Assembly (NCBI GenBank): GCA_023488565.1
Contig: JAMDDZ010000153.1
Location: 386-33,831, forward strand
Origin: Bacillota bacterium
Lineage (GTDB): Bacteria > Bacillota > Sulfobacillia > Sulfobacillales > Sulfobacillaceae
Length of the DNA stretch: 33,446 nucleotides
Direction: 5' to 3'
Made by a program: the position numbers and the translations under genes. Positions 24,000 through 31,825 of the stretch are shown in pieces (position 1 is the stretch's first letter; every line of letters starts with the position of its first letter). The notes below the pieces were generated by a model that worked only from the letters and a program-made list of their open reading frames with translations, searched no databases and was not told where the DNA came from.

Positions 24000-25479
24000 A
24001 GAAGTTCATGCCGTCAAACAGCAAGCCATCTTAGCCACACAAGCCTTATATAACCAGACGATTGCGTTTTATATAGAGTTTTTCGTCGGGCATATAGCGG
24101 TGTTGGATGCAAAGAAAGAAGCGCGTCGCAAGAATGGCACACCGTATGAACGGTCATGGACAAATCAAGAATTGCTCACGTTTGCAGAAATGCACACGCT
24201 GGACACAAAGGCACATCCTCATCCCTTGCAACCATTGATCGAAAATCTGCCAAGTGTGCGAACCATGCCAGTCAGCCTTCGTCGTGCGGCCATCAATCAT
24301 GCGATTGGCAAAGTAAAATCGTGGTACAGTCTGCTCAAATTATGGGAAGCCACCGATCGCAAAAAGCGGCCTCCACAACTAGGCCAACCCAACGAACCCA
24401 TCACGTTTTATGCGGATATGGTGGAATATCCTGATGTGGCTGATGTGGATTTGGAAGTTCAGCGTCAAGTTCGCCATGACTTTATCGCGGTGAAATTGTT
24501 TTACGAAGGCAAATGGCAGCTAGTGCCGCTACCAGTGACTTTTCATCGTCAAGCACAAGACGCGTTGACTAAATCACAAGCGGAATCGGTGCGCATATAC
24601 GAAGCAACGATCAAAGCGCGTAAAGCTCCAAAAGAAGCATGGACAGACGCAGAAAGGGCGGCCGTTCGCCCTCGCGAGTGGTGCGCCATGTCCCTTGCTC
24701 TTTATGCGAAACGGGACAAGCAATACCCGGGCGGGTTGCGGTTTGCGTTCCATGTACCGTTTGAAAAATGGGTAGATGCACCGCAAAAAGCCAAAGAACA
24801 ATTCGCCGCGGATCCCGGAATGTCCGTCGTCACCGTTGATCTTGGGGTGAATCGTTTGGCTGTCATGGGTGCGTTCCGGAGCGACAAACTGACGGCGACA
24901 AAATTTATTCACGGGGGAAAAGTCAATCATCATCGGCATCAGTTGTTGAACGTGATTGCGAACAAACGGAGCCAAAGCGGCAGGCTTCAAGCGAATGCGC
25001 AAGATAACGTCGAACTTTGGGGAAAAGTGCGTCACATTGACGAGAACGCGGCGCGGCAGGTTGCCCGCCAGATCGTCGATTTCGCCTTGGCCCACGAAGC
25101 GAAAGTGATTGTGTTGGAGTATCTTCGCCGGTATCGCCCACCCAAAGAACGGATGAGCCGTTCGGGGCGGAAGAACCATAAACGAGCGTATTGGCTGCGG
25201 GGCCAGATCATGAAATGGGTACGCGACTTGGCGTTTCGCGAAGGAATCTTAACGGTCGAACGCAATCCAGCCTATACATCGCAAATGTGCCCGCATTGTC
25301 ACACACAAGGAAATCGGACTGGTCCCCATTTCGCTTGTCAAAATCCATCTCATTTATACCATGCAGATGCGGATTTTGTGGGTATGATGAACCTGTACCG
25401 AAAGTGGAATGGCAGCTTCGTCTATCCGCGAAAGAAAAACCGTGCGGATGAACCAAAGCCTGTGCAGGCGTATGCCTAA
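23959..25479 (+). CDS. tnpB: TnpB RNA-guided nuclease of IS607 element
   Basis: TnpB is the omega-RNA-guided RuvC nuclease thought to keep the element at its donor site; it is the ancestor-type of Cas12. ATG 23959 follows a perfect AAGGGGGTGA inside tnpA; the track start at 23935 lies before that site. About 506 residues, long for a TnpB. RuvC-I Asp294 is in VVTVDLGVNRLAVMG. RuvC-II Glu387 is in AKVIVLEYLRRYRPP. RuvC-III Asp472 (or Asp470) is in YHADADFVGMMNL. The target-nucleic-acid zinc finger begins MCPHCHTQ, and its second half has C-x4-H (CQNPSH) rather than the usual C-x2-C. All catalytic residues are present, so it is probably active. Confidence 0.92.
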   Translation: MPMLVKTVKIGIHKEVHAVKQQAILATQALYNQTIAFYIEFFVGHIAVLDAKKEARRKNGTPYERSWTNQELLTFAEMHTLDTKAHPHPLQPLIENLPSVRTMPVSLRRAAINHAIGKVKSWYSLLKLWEATDRKKRPPQLGQPNEPITFYADMVEYPDVADVDLEVQRQVRHDFIAVKLFYEGKWQLVPLPVTFHRQAQDALTKSQAESVRIYEATIKARKAPKEAWTDAERAAVRPREWCAMSLALYAKRDKQYPGGLRFAFHVPFEKWVDAPQKAKEQFAADPGMSVVTVDLGVNRLAVMGAFRSDKLTATKFIHGGKVNHHRHQLLNVIANKRSQSGRLQANAQDNVELWGKVRHIDENAARQVARQIVDFALAHEAKVIVLEYLRRYRPPKERMSRSGRKNHKRAYWLRGQIMKWVRDLAFREGILTVERNPAYTSQMCPHCHTQGNRTGPHFACQNPSHLYHADADFVGMMNLYRKWNGSFVYPRKKNRADEPKPVQAYA

Positions 25480-25660
25480 AACAGCACAGGTCTATCATTC
25501 AGCCACTGACTGTCTGGTAGTGCTCGGGTGGTACGAGTGGAGTCTGAACGCTTCTCTTGGGATGACGGTTTACCGAAAAGGGAGAAGTGTACACGCCGAT
25601 AAGGGGCCCCGTTCTCAAGCCCCTCCACGTATTTGCGTGAGAAAAAGGTCAGCCCAACGG
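25480..25660 (+). ncRNA. Probable omega-RNA / right end of the IS607 element
   Basis: TnpB guide RNAs derive from the 3' end of tnpB and the element's right end. Downstream of the stop there are compact foldable segments: AGGGG (25602-25606) pairing with CCCCT (25620-25624), and CACG-TATTTG-CGTG (25626-25639). The boundary and guide cannot be fixed without a second copy. Confidence 0.45.
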
Positions 25661-25677
25661 CAGTGAATGATTATGTT

Positions 25678-25691
25678 TGATTATATAATCA
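25678..25691. repeat. 14-bp perfect palindrome near the IS607 right flank
   Basis: TGATTATATAATCA is exactly self-complementary. It may lie at or next to the element-host junction, or carry a TATAAT promoter box for the degraded gene that follows. Confidence 0.4.
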
Positions 25692-25744
25692 GGTAACTGT
25701 TGATATCACTGCTTAATTTTCGAAGGATCCAAGAGGAATCTACC

Positions 25745-25945
25745 ATGAGGATGTCGACTCCATTGGATAGACGAGGATTCGAATCCCTACTGGAGCTACA
25801 GGAATTATAGCGAGTTATTCGTAAGCGCCTGGGCATTATCATTTTAATTGCGGCGGTAACTACCGCGACCAGCGGTATCCTCAGTAAATTTGTGTTGCCT
25901 AAGCAATATGCGGGTACCGCTACACTCATCGTAAAAGGCCCTTGA
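25745..25945 (+). pseudogene. Wzz-like polysaccharide chain-length protein fragment
   Basis: From ATG 25745, preceded by AAGAGG, the frame reads LLELQEL, then a TAG at 25808, then RVIRKRLGIIILIAAVTTAT and LPKQYAGTATLIVKGP before TGA 25943. The pattern is a cytoplasmic arm, one membrane helix and then the YxATATLIV strand, as in Wzz/YveK-type chain-length determinants that open exopolysaccharide operons. The TAG replaces what is usually a Trp or similar codon in that position (inferred). Most of the protein is missing. It lies right next to the IS607 element. Confidence 0.65.
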
Positions 25946-26218
25946 GGTTATCGGCTTACGAGCCCGTGATTGAACGGCGGTATGGAGAGGCAGTATCCGA
26001 ATTACTGTTGCAAACAACCCCGCAACTGGTTTTGGCAGGTCTTCCCGTGGAACTAATCCCCCGTGTTCGGATTGGATGGCGGAGGTTTTTTGGCAGCCGT
26101 TAAGTGACAAAAATTTTTATTTAATATTAGTAGGAATTTTCGTTTTGATGTCGAATTTAGGTAATCAATCCAGTTCGGCCGAGCTGGCAATGGAATGAAC
26201 CACAAAATCGGGCAAATA
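25946..26218 (+). other. Non-coding stretch with possible gene fragments
   Basis: There is no intact gene between 25946 and 26402. Two frames give short protein-like stretches: one around 25949-26103 (AYEPVIERRYGEAVSELLLQ onward) and one ending at about 26198 that holds a hydrophobic segment (NFYLILVGIFVLMSNLGN). The second could be the tail of a membrane protein. Both may be leftovers of the same polysaccharide locus, but I cannot assign families. Confidence 0.35.
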
Positions 26219-26248
26219 TCCCGGCGCCAGGCGGTGCCGGGATCTATT
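26219..26248 (+). terminator. Terminator-like hairpin
   Basis: TCCCGGC (26219-26225) pairs with GCCGGGA (26236-26242), followed by TCTATTTA. It would end transcription coming from the degraded region before the acyl-CoA synthetase gene. Bases 26249-26402 hold no recognisable gene. Confidence 0.55.
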
Positions 26249-26402
26249 TATGCTTAGTATAAACGAAGACACATCTTTCGCCGAGAGATCGGCTCATGCT
26301 ATCTCATCATGGGACTAATGCCGTATTATGAAGAAGTGATGCAGTTGACGGAGACCTTGGAGAGATAAATAAGCTGAACAATAAGAATCGAGGCGAGGAG
26401 CA

Positions 26403-27911
26403 TTGCTAACAGTCGGATCAGCGCTATTAGGGGCTGCGCACCGCATGAATGATAAAACTGCGCTGATATTCGGTGACCAGCAATTAAGTTACCGACAATT
26501 GAATCAAAAAGCGAACCAGGTAGCGTGGAGTTTTCACCAGGAGGGCGTAGGACCTGGGGAACGTGTAGCACTGCTGTTGCCTAACGGGCTTGAGATGGCG
26601 GAACTATACTTCGGGATTTCCAAAGCGGGAGTAGTTGGAGTGCCGCTGAATTTACGGTGGGCGCCACCCGAAATAGCATACGCGATGCGAGACGCCGATA
26701 TTTCTTTGGTAATAGCGGACCCCGATTTTGAACCGATTTTGAGTCAAATTCCCTTTGAAAAGGCCCGAGTTTTTTACACCGGACCCGATGGCAGTTGGAC
26801 TCGCATGGTCAGTGGTGCACCTGTCAAGGAACCGGATTTTGTGACGGTCCGGGAAACTGACCCCTGGGTTTTAGTCTATACGTCCGGTACTACGGGCCGA
26901 CCCAAAGGAGCAATTCGGACCCACATGAGCAATATCATGATTGCCTTGGCACTGGTAAGCGAACTGGGTATTTCTTCAGACCAAATAGGATTTGCGATTT
27001 TACCCATGTTTCATGTGAACTCTATGTGGTTTGTCACTCTTTCCGTAGCTATTGGAGCCACGTGCGCTATTTACCCGCATCGCACCTTTCATCCGCATCA
27101 TGTGATTGAGCAGATAAATTTTCATCACGTCAATTATGGGATGTTTGTGCCCAGTATGTTGACATTCTTAGCTGACGCCGTCGAGTCAGGAAAAGTTCGA
27201 GCCGATGGACTGGAAGTGATTATGACGGCATCAGCACCTCTAGACAGTACGCTTCGGGACCGAATCATTCGAGGATTTCCTAAAGCCCGGTTGTATGACA
27301 TTTACGGATCGACTGAATATGGCGCTGCTACCATTGTTAGACACTCCTTGGATGGCCCGCTTGGATCGGTAGGATATGCCACTATTGGACAGGACATTGA
27401 AATTCTAGACGATAACCGGCAGCCGGTGCCACCGGGAACTGTTGGAGAAGTTTTTGTTCGGGGGCCTTCATTAATGACGGAATATTGGAAAAACGCCGAA
27501 GCCAATCAGAGGTCATTTACCGCCGACGGATTTTTGACAGTAGGGGATATGGGCTATCAGCGGGAAGACGGCCTGCTGTTTTTAGTGGATCGCAAACAGG
27601 ACATGATTATCGTTGCCGGGGAAAATGTGTATCCAAGCGAAGTTGAAGAGGTGTTGTTGCGCTATCCGGGAGTGGCACTAGCGGCTGTTTTTGGGGTTCC
27701 CGACCAGCGCCGCGGAGAGAGAGTGATTGCCGTCGTGACCCAGCGCGAAGGGGGTACCCTCGATCTTGAACAATTGGAGGAACTGTGCCGCCAAAACCTG
27801 GCACACTATAAACGTCCTACCCGGATTATTGTGGCGCCGGAACTTCCCATTGGGCCGTCGGGGAAGGTGGTGCGGCGTTTGGCCAAAGATGCCTGGTTGG
27901 CACAGTCGTAA
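26403..27911 (+). CDS. Acyl-CoA synthetase (AMP-dependent ligase family)
   Basis: This enzyme activates a carboxylic acid with ATP and joins it to CoA. 502 residues. The TTG start at 26403 follows GGCGAGGAG and gives the usual N-terminus of the family; ATG 26445 is a fallback. Phosphate-binding loop: VYTSGTTGRPKGAIRTH (about residues 158-174). Other motifs: YDIYGSTEYGAATIV, the hinge and adenylate site VGDMGYQREDGLLFLVDRKQDMIIVAGENVYPSEVEEVL, and the C-terminal Lys motif GPSGKVVRRLA. It resembles medium/long-chain fatty-acid or feruloyl-CoA type ligases; the substrate cannot be told. It stands alone, with no beta-oxidation genes nearby. Confidence 0.88.
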   Translation: MLTVGSALLGAAHRMNDKTALIFGDQQLSYRQLNQKANQVAWSFHQEGVGPGERVALLLPNGLEMAELYFGISKAGVVGVPLNLRWAPPEIAYAMRDADISLVIADPDFEPILSQIPFEKARVFYTGPDGSWTRMVSGAPVKEPDFVTVRETDPWVLVYTSGTTGRPKGAIRTHMSNIMIALALVSELGISSDQIGFAILPMFHVNSMWFVTLSVAIGATCAIYPHRTFHPHHVIEQINFHHVNYGMFVPSMLTFLADAVESGKVRADGLEVIMTASAPLDSTLRDRIIRGFPKARLYDIYGSTEYGAATIVRHSLDGPLGSVGYATIGQDIEILDDNRQPVPPGTVGEVFVRGPSLMTEYWKNAEANQRSFTADGFLTVGDMGYQREDGLLFLVDRKQDMIIVAGENVYPSEVEEVLLRYPGVALAAVFGVPDQRRGERVIAVVTQREGGTLDLEQLEELCRQNLAHYKRPTRIIVAPELPIGPSGKVVRRLAKDAWLAQS

Positions 27912-27917
27912 GTTACC

Positions 27918-28193
27918 AAAATCGGTCGTAAAGCCCCGGCCTTTAGGCTTGGGGATATAAGCCCGGGGCCACATTTGCTAGAATGAACCCAAGGGCCGAT
28001 GTGAGACGAAAACCAAGTTCCTCGACACAATCGGTTGATGGTCAAGCGCAGGGCGGGCCACACCCGGTGAGCCTGGGGAGCGCCCTCTTGCGGACGAACG
28101 AGAAACGCCCTAAGAAGCAAATGGTGTGATGAATCAGGAACCCGATGCCGGAAGGATCGGGAATCCCCCGGATTTTTTCGTGGGAGAATGTCA
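27918..28193 (+). mobile_element. Short IS200/IS605-type relic (solo ends, omega-RNA-like)
   Basis: The roughly 275-bp spacer has no gene. At one end sits GTAAAGCCCCGGCCTTTAGG with CTTGGGGATATAAG, a hairpin typical of IS1341/IS605 element ends. At the other end, GATGAATCAGGAACCCGATG leads to AATCCCCCGGATTTTTTCGTGGGAG and then AATGTCA. This is the usual layout of a TnpB right end and guide-RNA 3' part. No tnpB coding sequence lies between. The last TCA doubles as the stop codon (TGA on the minus strand) of the neighbouring PLP-enzyme gene. Family-level identity is inferred from pattern only. Confidence 0.5.
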
Positions 28194-29345
28194 ATTTTGC
28201 AAAGCGTTCAGAAACTCGGCAACCACGTCGGTGGGATCTTCCAGGCCCACCGACACCCGCACTACATCAGAAGTAATTTGCCGCTCGTTGCGCTCTTCTT
28301 GGGTCAGTGCGGCATGACAGTGCAACTCCGGTAGCGAGACGATGGTCTCGGCTCCGCCAAGCCCGGCTCCGATGCGGGCAAAGTGCAACCTTTCGGCTAA
28401 CCGGGGCACTGACGCGACATCCTTGAGACGGAAGGTAACCATTTGACCAAATCCTTTGTCAGTGGCCATGGTTTCGTTGGCAACGGCGTGACCTGGGTGT
28501 GATGGCAATCCCGGATAAAACACTTGAGACACCGCAGGGTGAGATGTCAATGCGAGCGCCAACGCCATAGCCGTTTGTGATGCTTGTCGCATTCTCACCG
28601 GGAGTGTGCGTAGCCCGCGATGCACCAAATATGAATCGTCAGGAGATAAAATGGGTCCGCAGGCATTTTGAATGAAATAAAGTTGTTGAGCCAGTTCTTG
28701 GGTGCGAGCTACCGCGAGTCCCGCGGTAACGTCGGAGTGTCCCCCAATCATCTTGGTTCCTGAATGCAACACCAGATCTGCACCCATCGTTAGAGGGTTC
28801 TGCAGATAAGGAGTGACAAAGGTGTTGTCAATCCACACAGATAATTGGTGACGATGCGCCCAGTCTACGATGGCCGGCACGTGCGCTACATGCAAAAAAG
28901 GATTAGAGAAATTTTCCACCAAGATGGCCCGCGTATTTGGTTCAATGGCTCGGTCCAGATCTTCAACTTGGTCGGTGTCCACGTAGGTTACCGCAATGTT
29001 GAAACGGGAGAATACCCCCCGCAACACCCTTTGGGTACCGCCCTGGCAGTCCCGGGTAACTAAAAGGTGATCTCCGGCGCTCAGCAACAAAAAAGTTGCG
29101 GTCAGTGCAGCCATGCCTGACGCAAACGCAAAGCCGCGAACGCCCCCTTCTATGGTCGCCATAGCGGTTTCTAAGGCTTCACGGGTAGGGTTTCCAGAGC
29201 GGGCGTAATCAAATGAAGACGGAGCCCAGGGATTCGTCTGATGATATGTGGTGGCCCGATAGATGGGAGGGACTACAGCGCTTAGTTGCGGATCCAGTTG
29301 GCTGGCGTGGACAAAAGTGGTGTCCGATGGTTTCTTGGTAGACAT
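28191..29345 (-). CDS. Cystathionine gamma-synthase/lyase family PLP enzyme (MetC-like)
   Basis: This is a fold-type I PLP enzyme of the transsulfuration family, 384 residues. The PLP Lys is K198 in VLHSGTKMIGGHSDVTAG. The N-terminal FDYARSGNPTREALE and SGMAA blocks are conserved. It resembles B. subtilis MetC (RGFAFASGMAALTATFLLLS), suggesting cystathionine beta-lyase activity. Two positions are unusual: the Tyr of the normal YGGT motif, which stacks on PLP, is Gln (CQGGTQR), and ETPSNP is ENFSNP. Activity may therefore differ from textbook members. It starts 18 nt after the first paralogue, in the same operon. Its TGA is supplied by the terminal bases of the adjacent mobile relic. Confidence 0.86.
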   Translation of the reverse strand: MSTKKPSDTTFVHASQLDPQLSAVVPPIYRATTYHQTNPWAPSSFDYARSGNPTREALETAMATIEGGVRGFAFASGMAALTATFLLLSAGDHLLVTRDCQGGTQRVLRGVFSRFNIAVTYVDTDQVEDLDRAIEPNTRAILVENFSNPFLHVAHVPAIVDWAHRHQLSVWIDNTFVTPYLQNPLTMGADLVLHSGTKMIGGHSDVTAGLAVARTQELAQQLYFIQNACGPILSPDDSYLVHRGLRTLPVRMRQASQTAMALALALTSHPAVSQVFYPGLPSHPGHAVANETMATDKGFGQMVTFRLKDVASVPRLAERLHFARIGAGLGGAETIVSLPELHCHAALTQEERNERQITSDVVRVSVGLEDPTDVVAEFLNALQN

Positions 29346-29363
29346 AAAGAGCGTCCTTCTCTC

Positions 29364-30518
29364 CTAAGGAATAGCGTGCAATGCTTGAGCTAAATCGGCC
29401 TCTAAATCAGCAACATTCTCAATTCCCACTGAAAGCCGGACCAACCCAGGGGTGATACCTAGGGCCATGCGCACCGATTCCGGCAATTCTCGGTGTGTCT
29501 CATAAAAGGGATGGGTAATCAATGATTCTACACCGCCTAGACTGACTGCAGGGATGATGCAATGGAGTTCGTCCATCATTGGGCCGACCGATTCGGGGTC
29601 ATGGAGCCGAAAAGAAATCATAGCGCCGGGGCCAGTGGCTTGTCGCAGATGCAGCAATCCCCCCGGATGTTGGGATAATCCCGGATAATAGGTCGCAGCA
29701 ATTTTGGGATGCTGCGCTAAAAATTGGGCTAGAGCGATGGCATTTTGCTCTTGGCGGTCAAGGCGCAAATCTAGAGTTTTTAGTCCACGCAACAATAACC
29801 AGGAGTCCCACGGCGCTAGGATGCCTCCCGACGCGTTGCAAATAACGGCGATTTCTTCTGCCAACTCGGGACTACGACTAATCACCAATCCGGCCACCAC
29901 ATCGTTATGCCCTGCGAGGTATTTTGTGGCACTGTACACGACGAAGTCTGCCCCAAAATCAAATGGACGCTGCCGCAAAAATGTCATAAAGGTATTGTCT
30001 ACGGCAATCCATGCCCCCTGGGCATGTGCCAATTCGGTTAAAATCTTGAGGTCACTGATTTGCAACAATGGGTTACTGGGGGTTTCGATAAACAGCAAGC
30101 GAGTGTGAGGAGTGAGTGCGGATGCCACTTGGTCTGGGTCGCGCGTGTCGACATATGTCGCGGTCACTCCGAATTTTTGGAATGTGTCTTGAAACAAGCG
30201 ATAAGTGCCACCATAGGCATCCTGAGTTAATACGACATGGTCGCCGGATTTCAACAAATGGCCTAAGGCCGTAATGGCCGCCATCCCGGAACCAAAAACA
30301 CTGGTGCCCGACCCGCCTTCTAGTTCCGTGATGGATTGCGCCAAACTGTGACGGGTAGGATTGTCGGTGCGAGAGTAATCGAATGGGCCAAAGCCGTCAC
30401 TGGTATGTTGGTATGTGACGGTTTGAAAAATTGGGGTAGTAACCGATCCATAAGCAGGATCACTGCCAACCCCGGCATGGGCGACACGGGTATCCAGACG
30501 CCACTCTTTTTGCGGCAA
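29364..30518 (-). CDS. Cystathionine gamma-synthase/lyase family PLP enzyme (MetI-like)
   Basis: This is the first gene of a tandem pair, 384 residues. TTG 30518 follows AGAGGAG. PLP Lys is K199 in VVYSATKYLAGHNDVVAG. The canonical PLP-stacking Tyr is present in AYGGTYRLF, as are ETPSNPLLQ, DNTFMT and SLGGVESLITHPF. Blocks such as DSWLLLRGLKTLDLRLDRQ resemble B. subtilis MetI (cystathionine gamma-synthase / O-acetylhomoserine thiolyase). With the downstream paralogue it mirrors a metI-metC arrangement, converting an activated homoserine and cysteine to homocysteine, the substrate of the MetE-like enzyme at 32.6 kb. I see no S-box in front of it. Confidence 0.88.
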   Translation of the reverse strand: MPQKEWRLDTRVAHAGVGSDPAYGSVTTPIFQTVTYQHTSDGFGPFDYSRTDNPTRHSLAQSITELEGGSGTSVFGSGMAAITALGHLLKSGDHVVLTQDAYGGTYRLFQDTFQKFGVTATYVDTRDPDQVASALTPHTRLLFIETPSNPLLQISDLKILTELAHAQGAWIAVDNTFMTFLRQRPFDFGADFVVYSATKYLAGHNDVVAGLVISRSPELAEEIAVICNASGGILAPWDSWLLLRGLKTLDLRLDRQEQNAIALAQFLAQHPKIAATYYPGLSQHPGGLLHLRQATGPGAMISFRLHDPESVGPMMDELHCIIPAVSLGGVESLITHPFYETHRELPESVRMALGITPGLVRLSVGIENVADLEADLAQALHAIP

Positions 30519-30584
30519 ACGAATCTTCTCCTCTGAAAAAAGATTTGTCTTCTTTGTGGCACATAACGAATTTTGGTCAGATGC

Positions 30585-30968
30585 CTACGACAATAGAAAT
30601 CGTTCGAGTCCGGTTCTTACATCGGAACTTTCACTAGCCAGTTTTAACAGTTCCTGACTGACCCATTCAATCCATTGGGACAACGAACCGCTTTCCGTTT
30701 TTAACGCGATCCCTCGGACCATTTTTACTCGTTGGGCGTCTATCCGTCCATGATCCTGGGTGAGGATGTACAGCCATTCGCCAGCCTGGATTCTTATCGC
30801 ATGCACCGACTTGGTTTTGGAAAACAGGCCGCCACGACGGTCTACCGTCGTTTGCAGCGGAATTGCGGCTTCTAACTTTTTGGCCAAGACTTCTAAAAAA
30901 GTTAATATATCGCTGGTGTCTTGACGAAGACTAGCCGCTAAAATATCAAATGAGAGGTCGTCAGCCAT
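30585..30968 (-). CDS. Hypothetical protein
   Basis: 127 residues from ATG 30968 (MADDLSFDILAASLRQDTSD), preceded by GGAG. The ORF-track N-terminus (from 31109) runs through the promoter region and is not used. I recognise no family. It looks like a soluble alpha/beta protein: an N-terminal helix (DILTFLEVLAKKLEAAIP), a basic turn VDRRGGLFSKTKSVHA, strands IRIQAGEWLYILTQDHGRID and a C-terminal amphipathic helix. It is transcribed divergently from the Bax-inhibitor-like gene and shares its upstream region. Ribosome site and promoter make it a credible gene. Confidence 0.65.
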   Translation of the reverse strand: MADDLSFDILAASLRQDTSDILTFLEVLAKKLEAAIPLQTTVDRRGGLFSKTKSVHAIRIQAGEWLYILTQDHGRIDAQRVKMVRGIALKTESGSLSQWIEWVSQELLKLASESSDVRTGLERFLLS

Positions 30969-30996
30969 GTCCACCGCTCCCGTAGTGATTTGTTTT

Positions 30997-31005
30997 ATTT
31001 TAGCA
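30997..31005 (-). promoter_or_regulatory. Extended -10 promoter of the 127-residue gene
   Basis: On the minus strand TGCTAAAAT (TG-N-TAAAAT) lies about 29 nt before the ATG at 30968. No clear -35 is seen. Confidence 0.4.
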
Positions 31006-31047
31006 TACTCCTGTTGTAGGCTTAAGGTAACACGAAAAACATGGTAT

Positions 31048-31076
31048 TTGACTTTTGTTGACATTTGTAGTATGAC
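31048..31076 (+). promoter_or_regulatory. Promoter of the BI-1-like gene
   Basis: TTGACT (31048-31053), 17 nt, TATGAC (31071-31076). A second, overlapping TTGACA at 31058 offers another -35 with TTATCA 17 nt on. Either places the start shortly before the AGGAGGG at 31094. Confidence 0.55.
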
Positions 31077-31107
31077 AAACTTATCAAGCGTATAGGAGGG
31101 ATGGAAC

Positions 31108-31773
31108 ATGTTTAATCGGTCTCCTTATGCCACCTATTCCGTGAGTGACGGAGTGCCGGGACGGTTAATGGCGCGGACTCTAGGGTACCTGGGGCTGCTT
31201 TTGGCGATTTTGAGTGTGGCGGTGCTGTTCGGCGTAGGACTGGGTGCCGCGGGAATCTGGGTTGGATTCGCGGCTGCCATTATTGGCACTATCATGGTAT
31301 CACGGAGCATGGCCAGCGCCGGGGCGGCATTCGTCTGGGGTGCCGTGGTGGCAATCGGCATGGGTATAATGATATCGCCGGTGATTTGGGCAACGGTCGC
31401 AACGGATCCGGGGCTTCTTTTACAGACGCTTGGGGTGCTGGTTATTACCATCTTGATGTCAGCGGCTGTCGTCGCATGGATACCATGGGATTTTTCCCGC
31501 ATGATGCCCCTGTTGTTCATTGGGCTAATCATGCTGATCGTGGTGAGTTTGCTTTCGTTTTTCATACCCGCGTTCGCCGGTGTTGGTGCCTCCCGGGCGT
31601 TTAACCTGATTGGGGTACTGATTTTTACCGGATATCTGATGGTTGACTTTTCCTTAATGCGGATGCGGGGCAGAGTCATGCCGACTCAGGGAACCGCAGT
31701 GGTTTTAGCCGTGTCGTTACTCATTGATATCGTGAATCTGTTTTTGTTTCTTCTTCGTTTGGGACGGCGATAA
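31108..31773 (+). CDS. Bax inhibitor-1/YccA-like membrane protein
   Basis: 221 residues with six to seven predicted membrane helices and no signal peptide. ATG 31108 follows AGGAGGG. The C-terminal block FTGYLMVDFSLMRMRG and AVVLAVSLLIDIVNLFLFLLRLG fits the BI-1/UPF0005 family, whose closing segment is a conserved Asp-containing helix followed by NLFLxLLR. In bacteria such proteins (YetJ, YccA) are calcium-leak channels or FtsH modulators; which applies here is unknown. A terminator hairpin follows. Confidence 0.82.
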   Translation: MFNRSPYATYSVSDGVPGRLMARTLGYLGLLLAILSVAVLFGVGLGAAGIWVGFAAAIIGTIMVSRSMASAGAAFVWGAVVAIGMGIMISPVIWATVATDPGLLLQTLGVLVITILMSAAVVAWIPWDFSRMMPLLFIGLIMLIVVSLLSFFIPAFAGVGASRAFNLIGVLIFTGYLMVDFSLMRMRGRVMPTQGTAVVLAVSLLIDIVNLFLFLLRLGRR

Positions 31774-31779
31774 GCAAGA

Positions 31780-31813
31780 GCGCCCTGAAAGCCGATGTTG
31801 GCCCGCAGGGCGC
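31780..31813 (+). terminator. Terminator-like hairpin after the BI-1-like gene
   Basis: GCGCCCTG (31780-31787) and CAGGGCGC (31806-31813) are exact inverted repeats. The tail GACTTTA is only weakly T-rich. Confidence 0.55.
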
Positions 31814-31825
31814 GACTTTATGCAA

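Larger units (their letters stand above)
23270..25660 (+). mobile_element. IS607-family insertion sequence (tnpA serine recombinase + tnpB)
   Basis: The element contains a MerR-HTH/serine-resolvase transposase overlapping a TnpB gene, the hallmark of IS607. Both genes look intact. Ends are not resolvable from one copy: IS607 elements make no target duplication and have no obvious inverted repeats. The left limit lies between the GH18 stop (23267) and about 23300. The right limit is probably near 25650-25690. It separates envelope genes from a degraded Wzz-like gene. Confidence 0.85.

Noticed and set aside
24574-25179. 201-codon minus-strand ORF opposite tnpB
   Set aside because: It lies wholly antisense to the conserved TnpB RuvC region, has no family resemblance, and shows no credible start context.
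31134-31679. 181-codon minus-strand ORF opposite the BI-1-like gene
   Set aside because: It is a frame shadow of a hydrophobic membrane-protein gene. The Ala/Pro/Thr/Ile-rich low-complexity product is typical of antisense frames.
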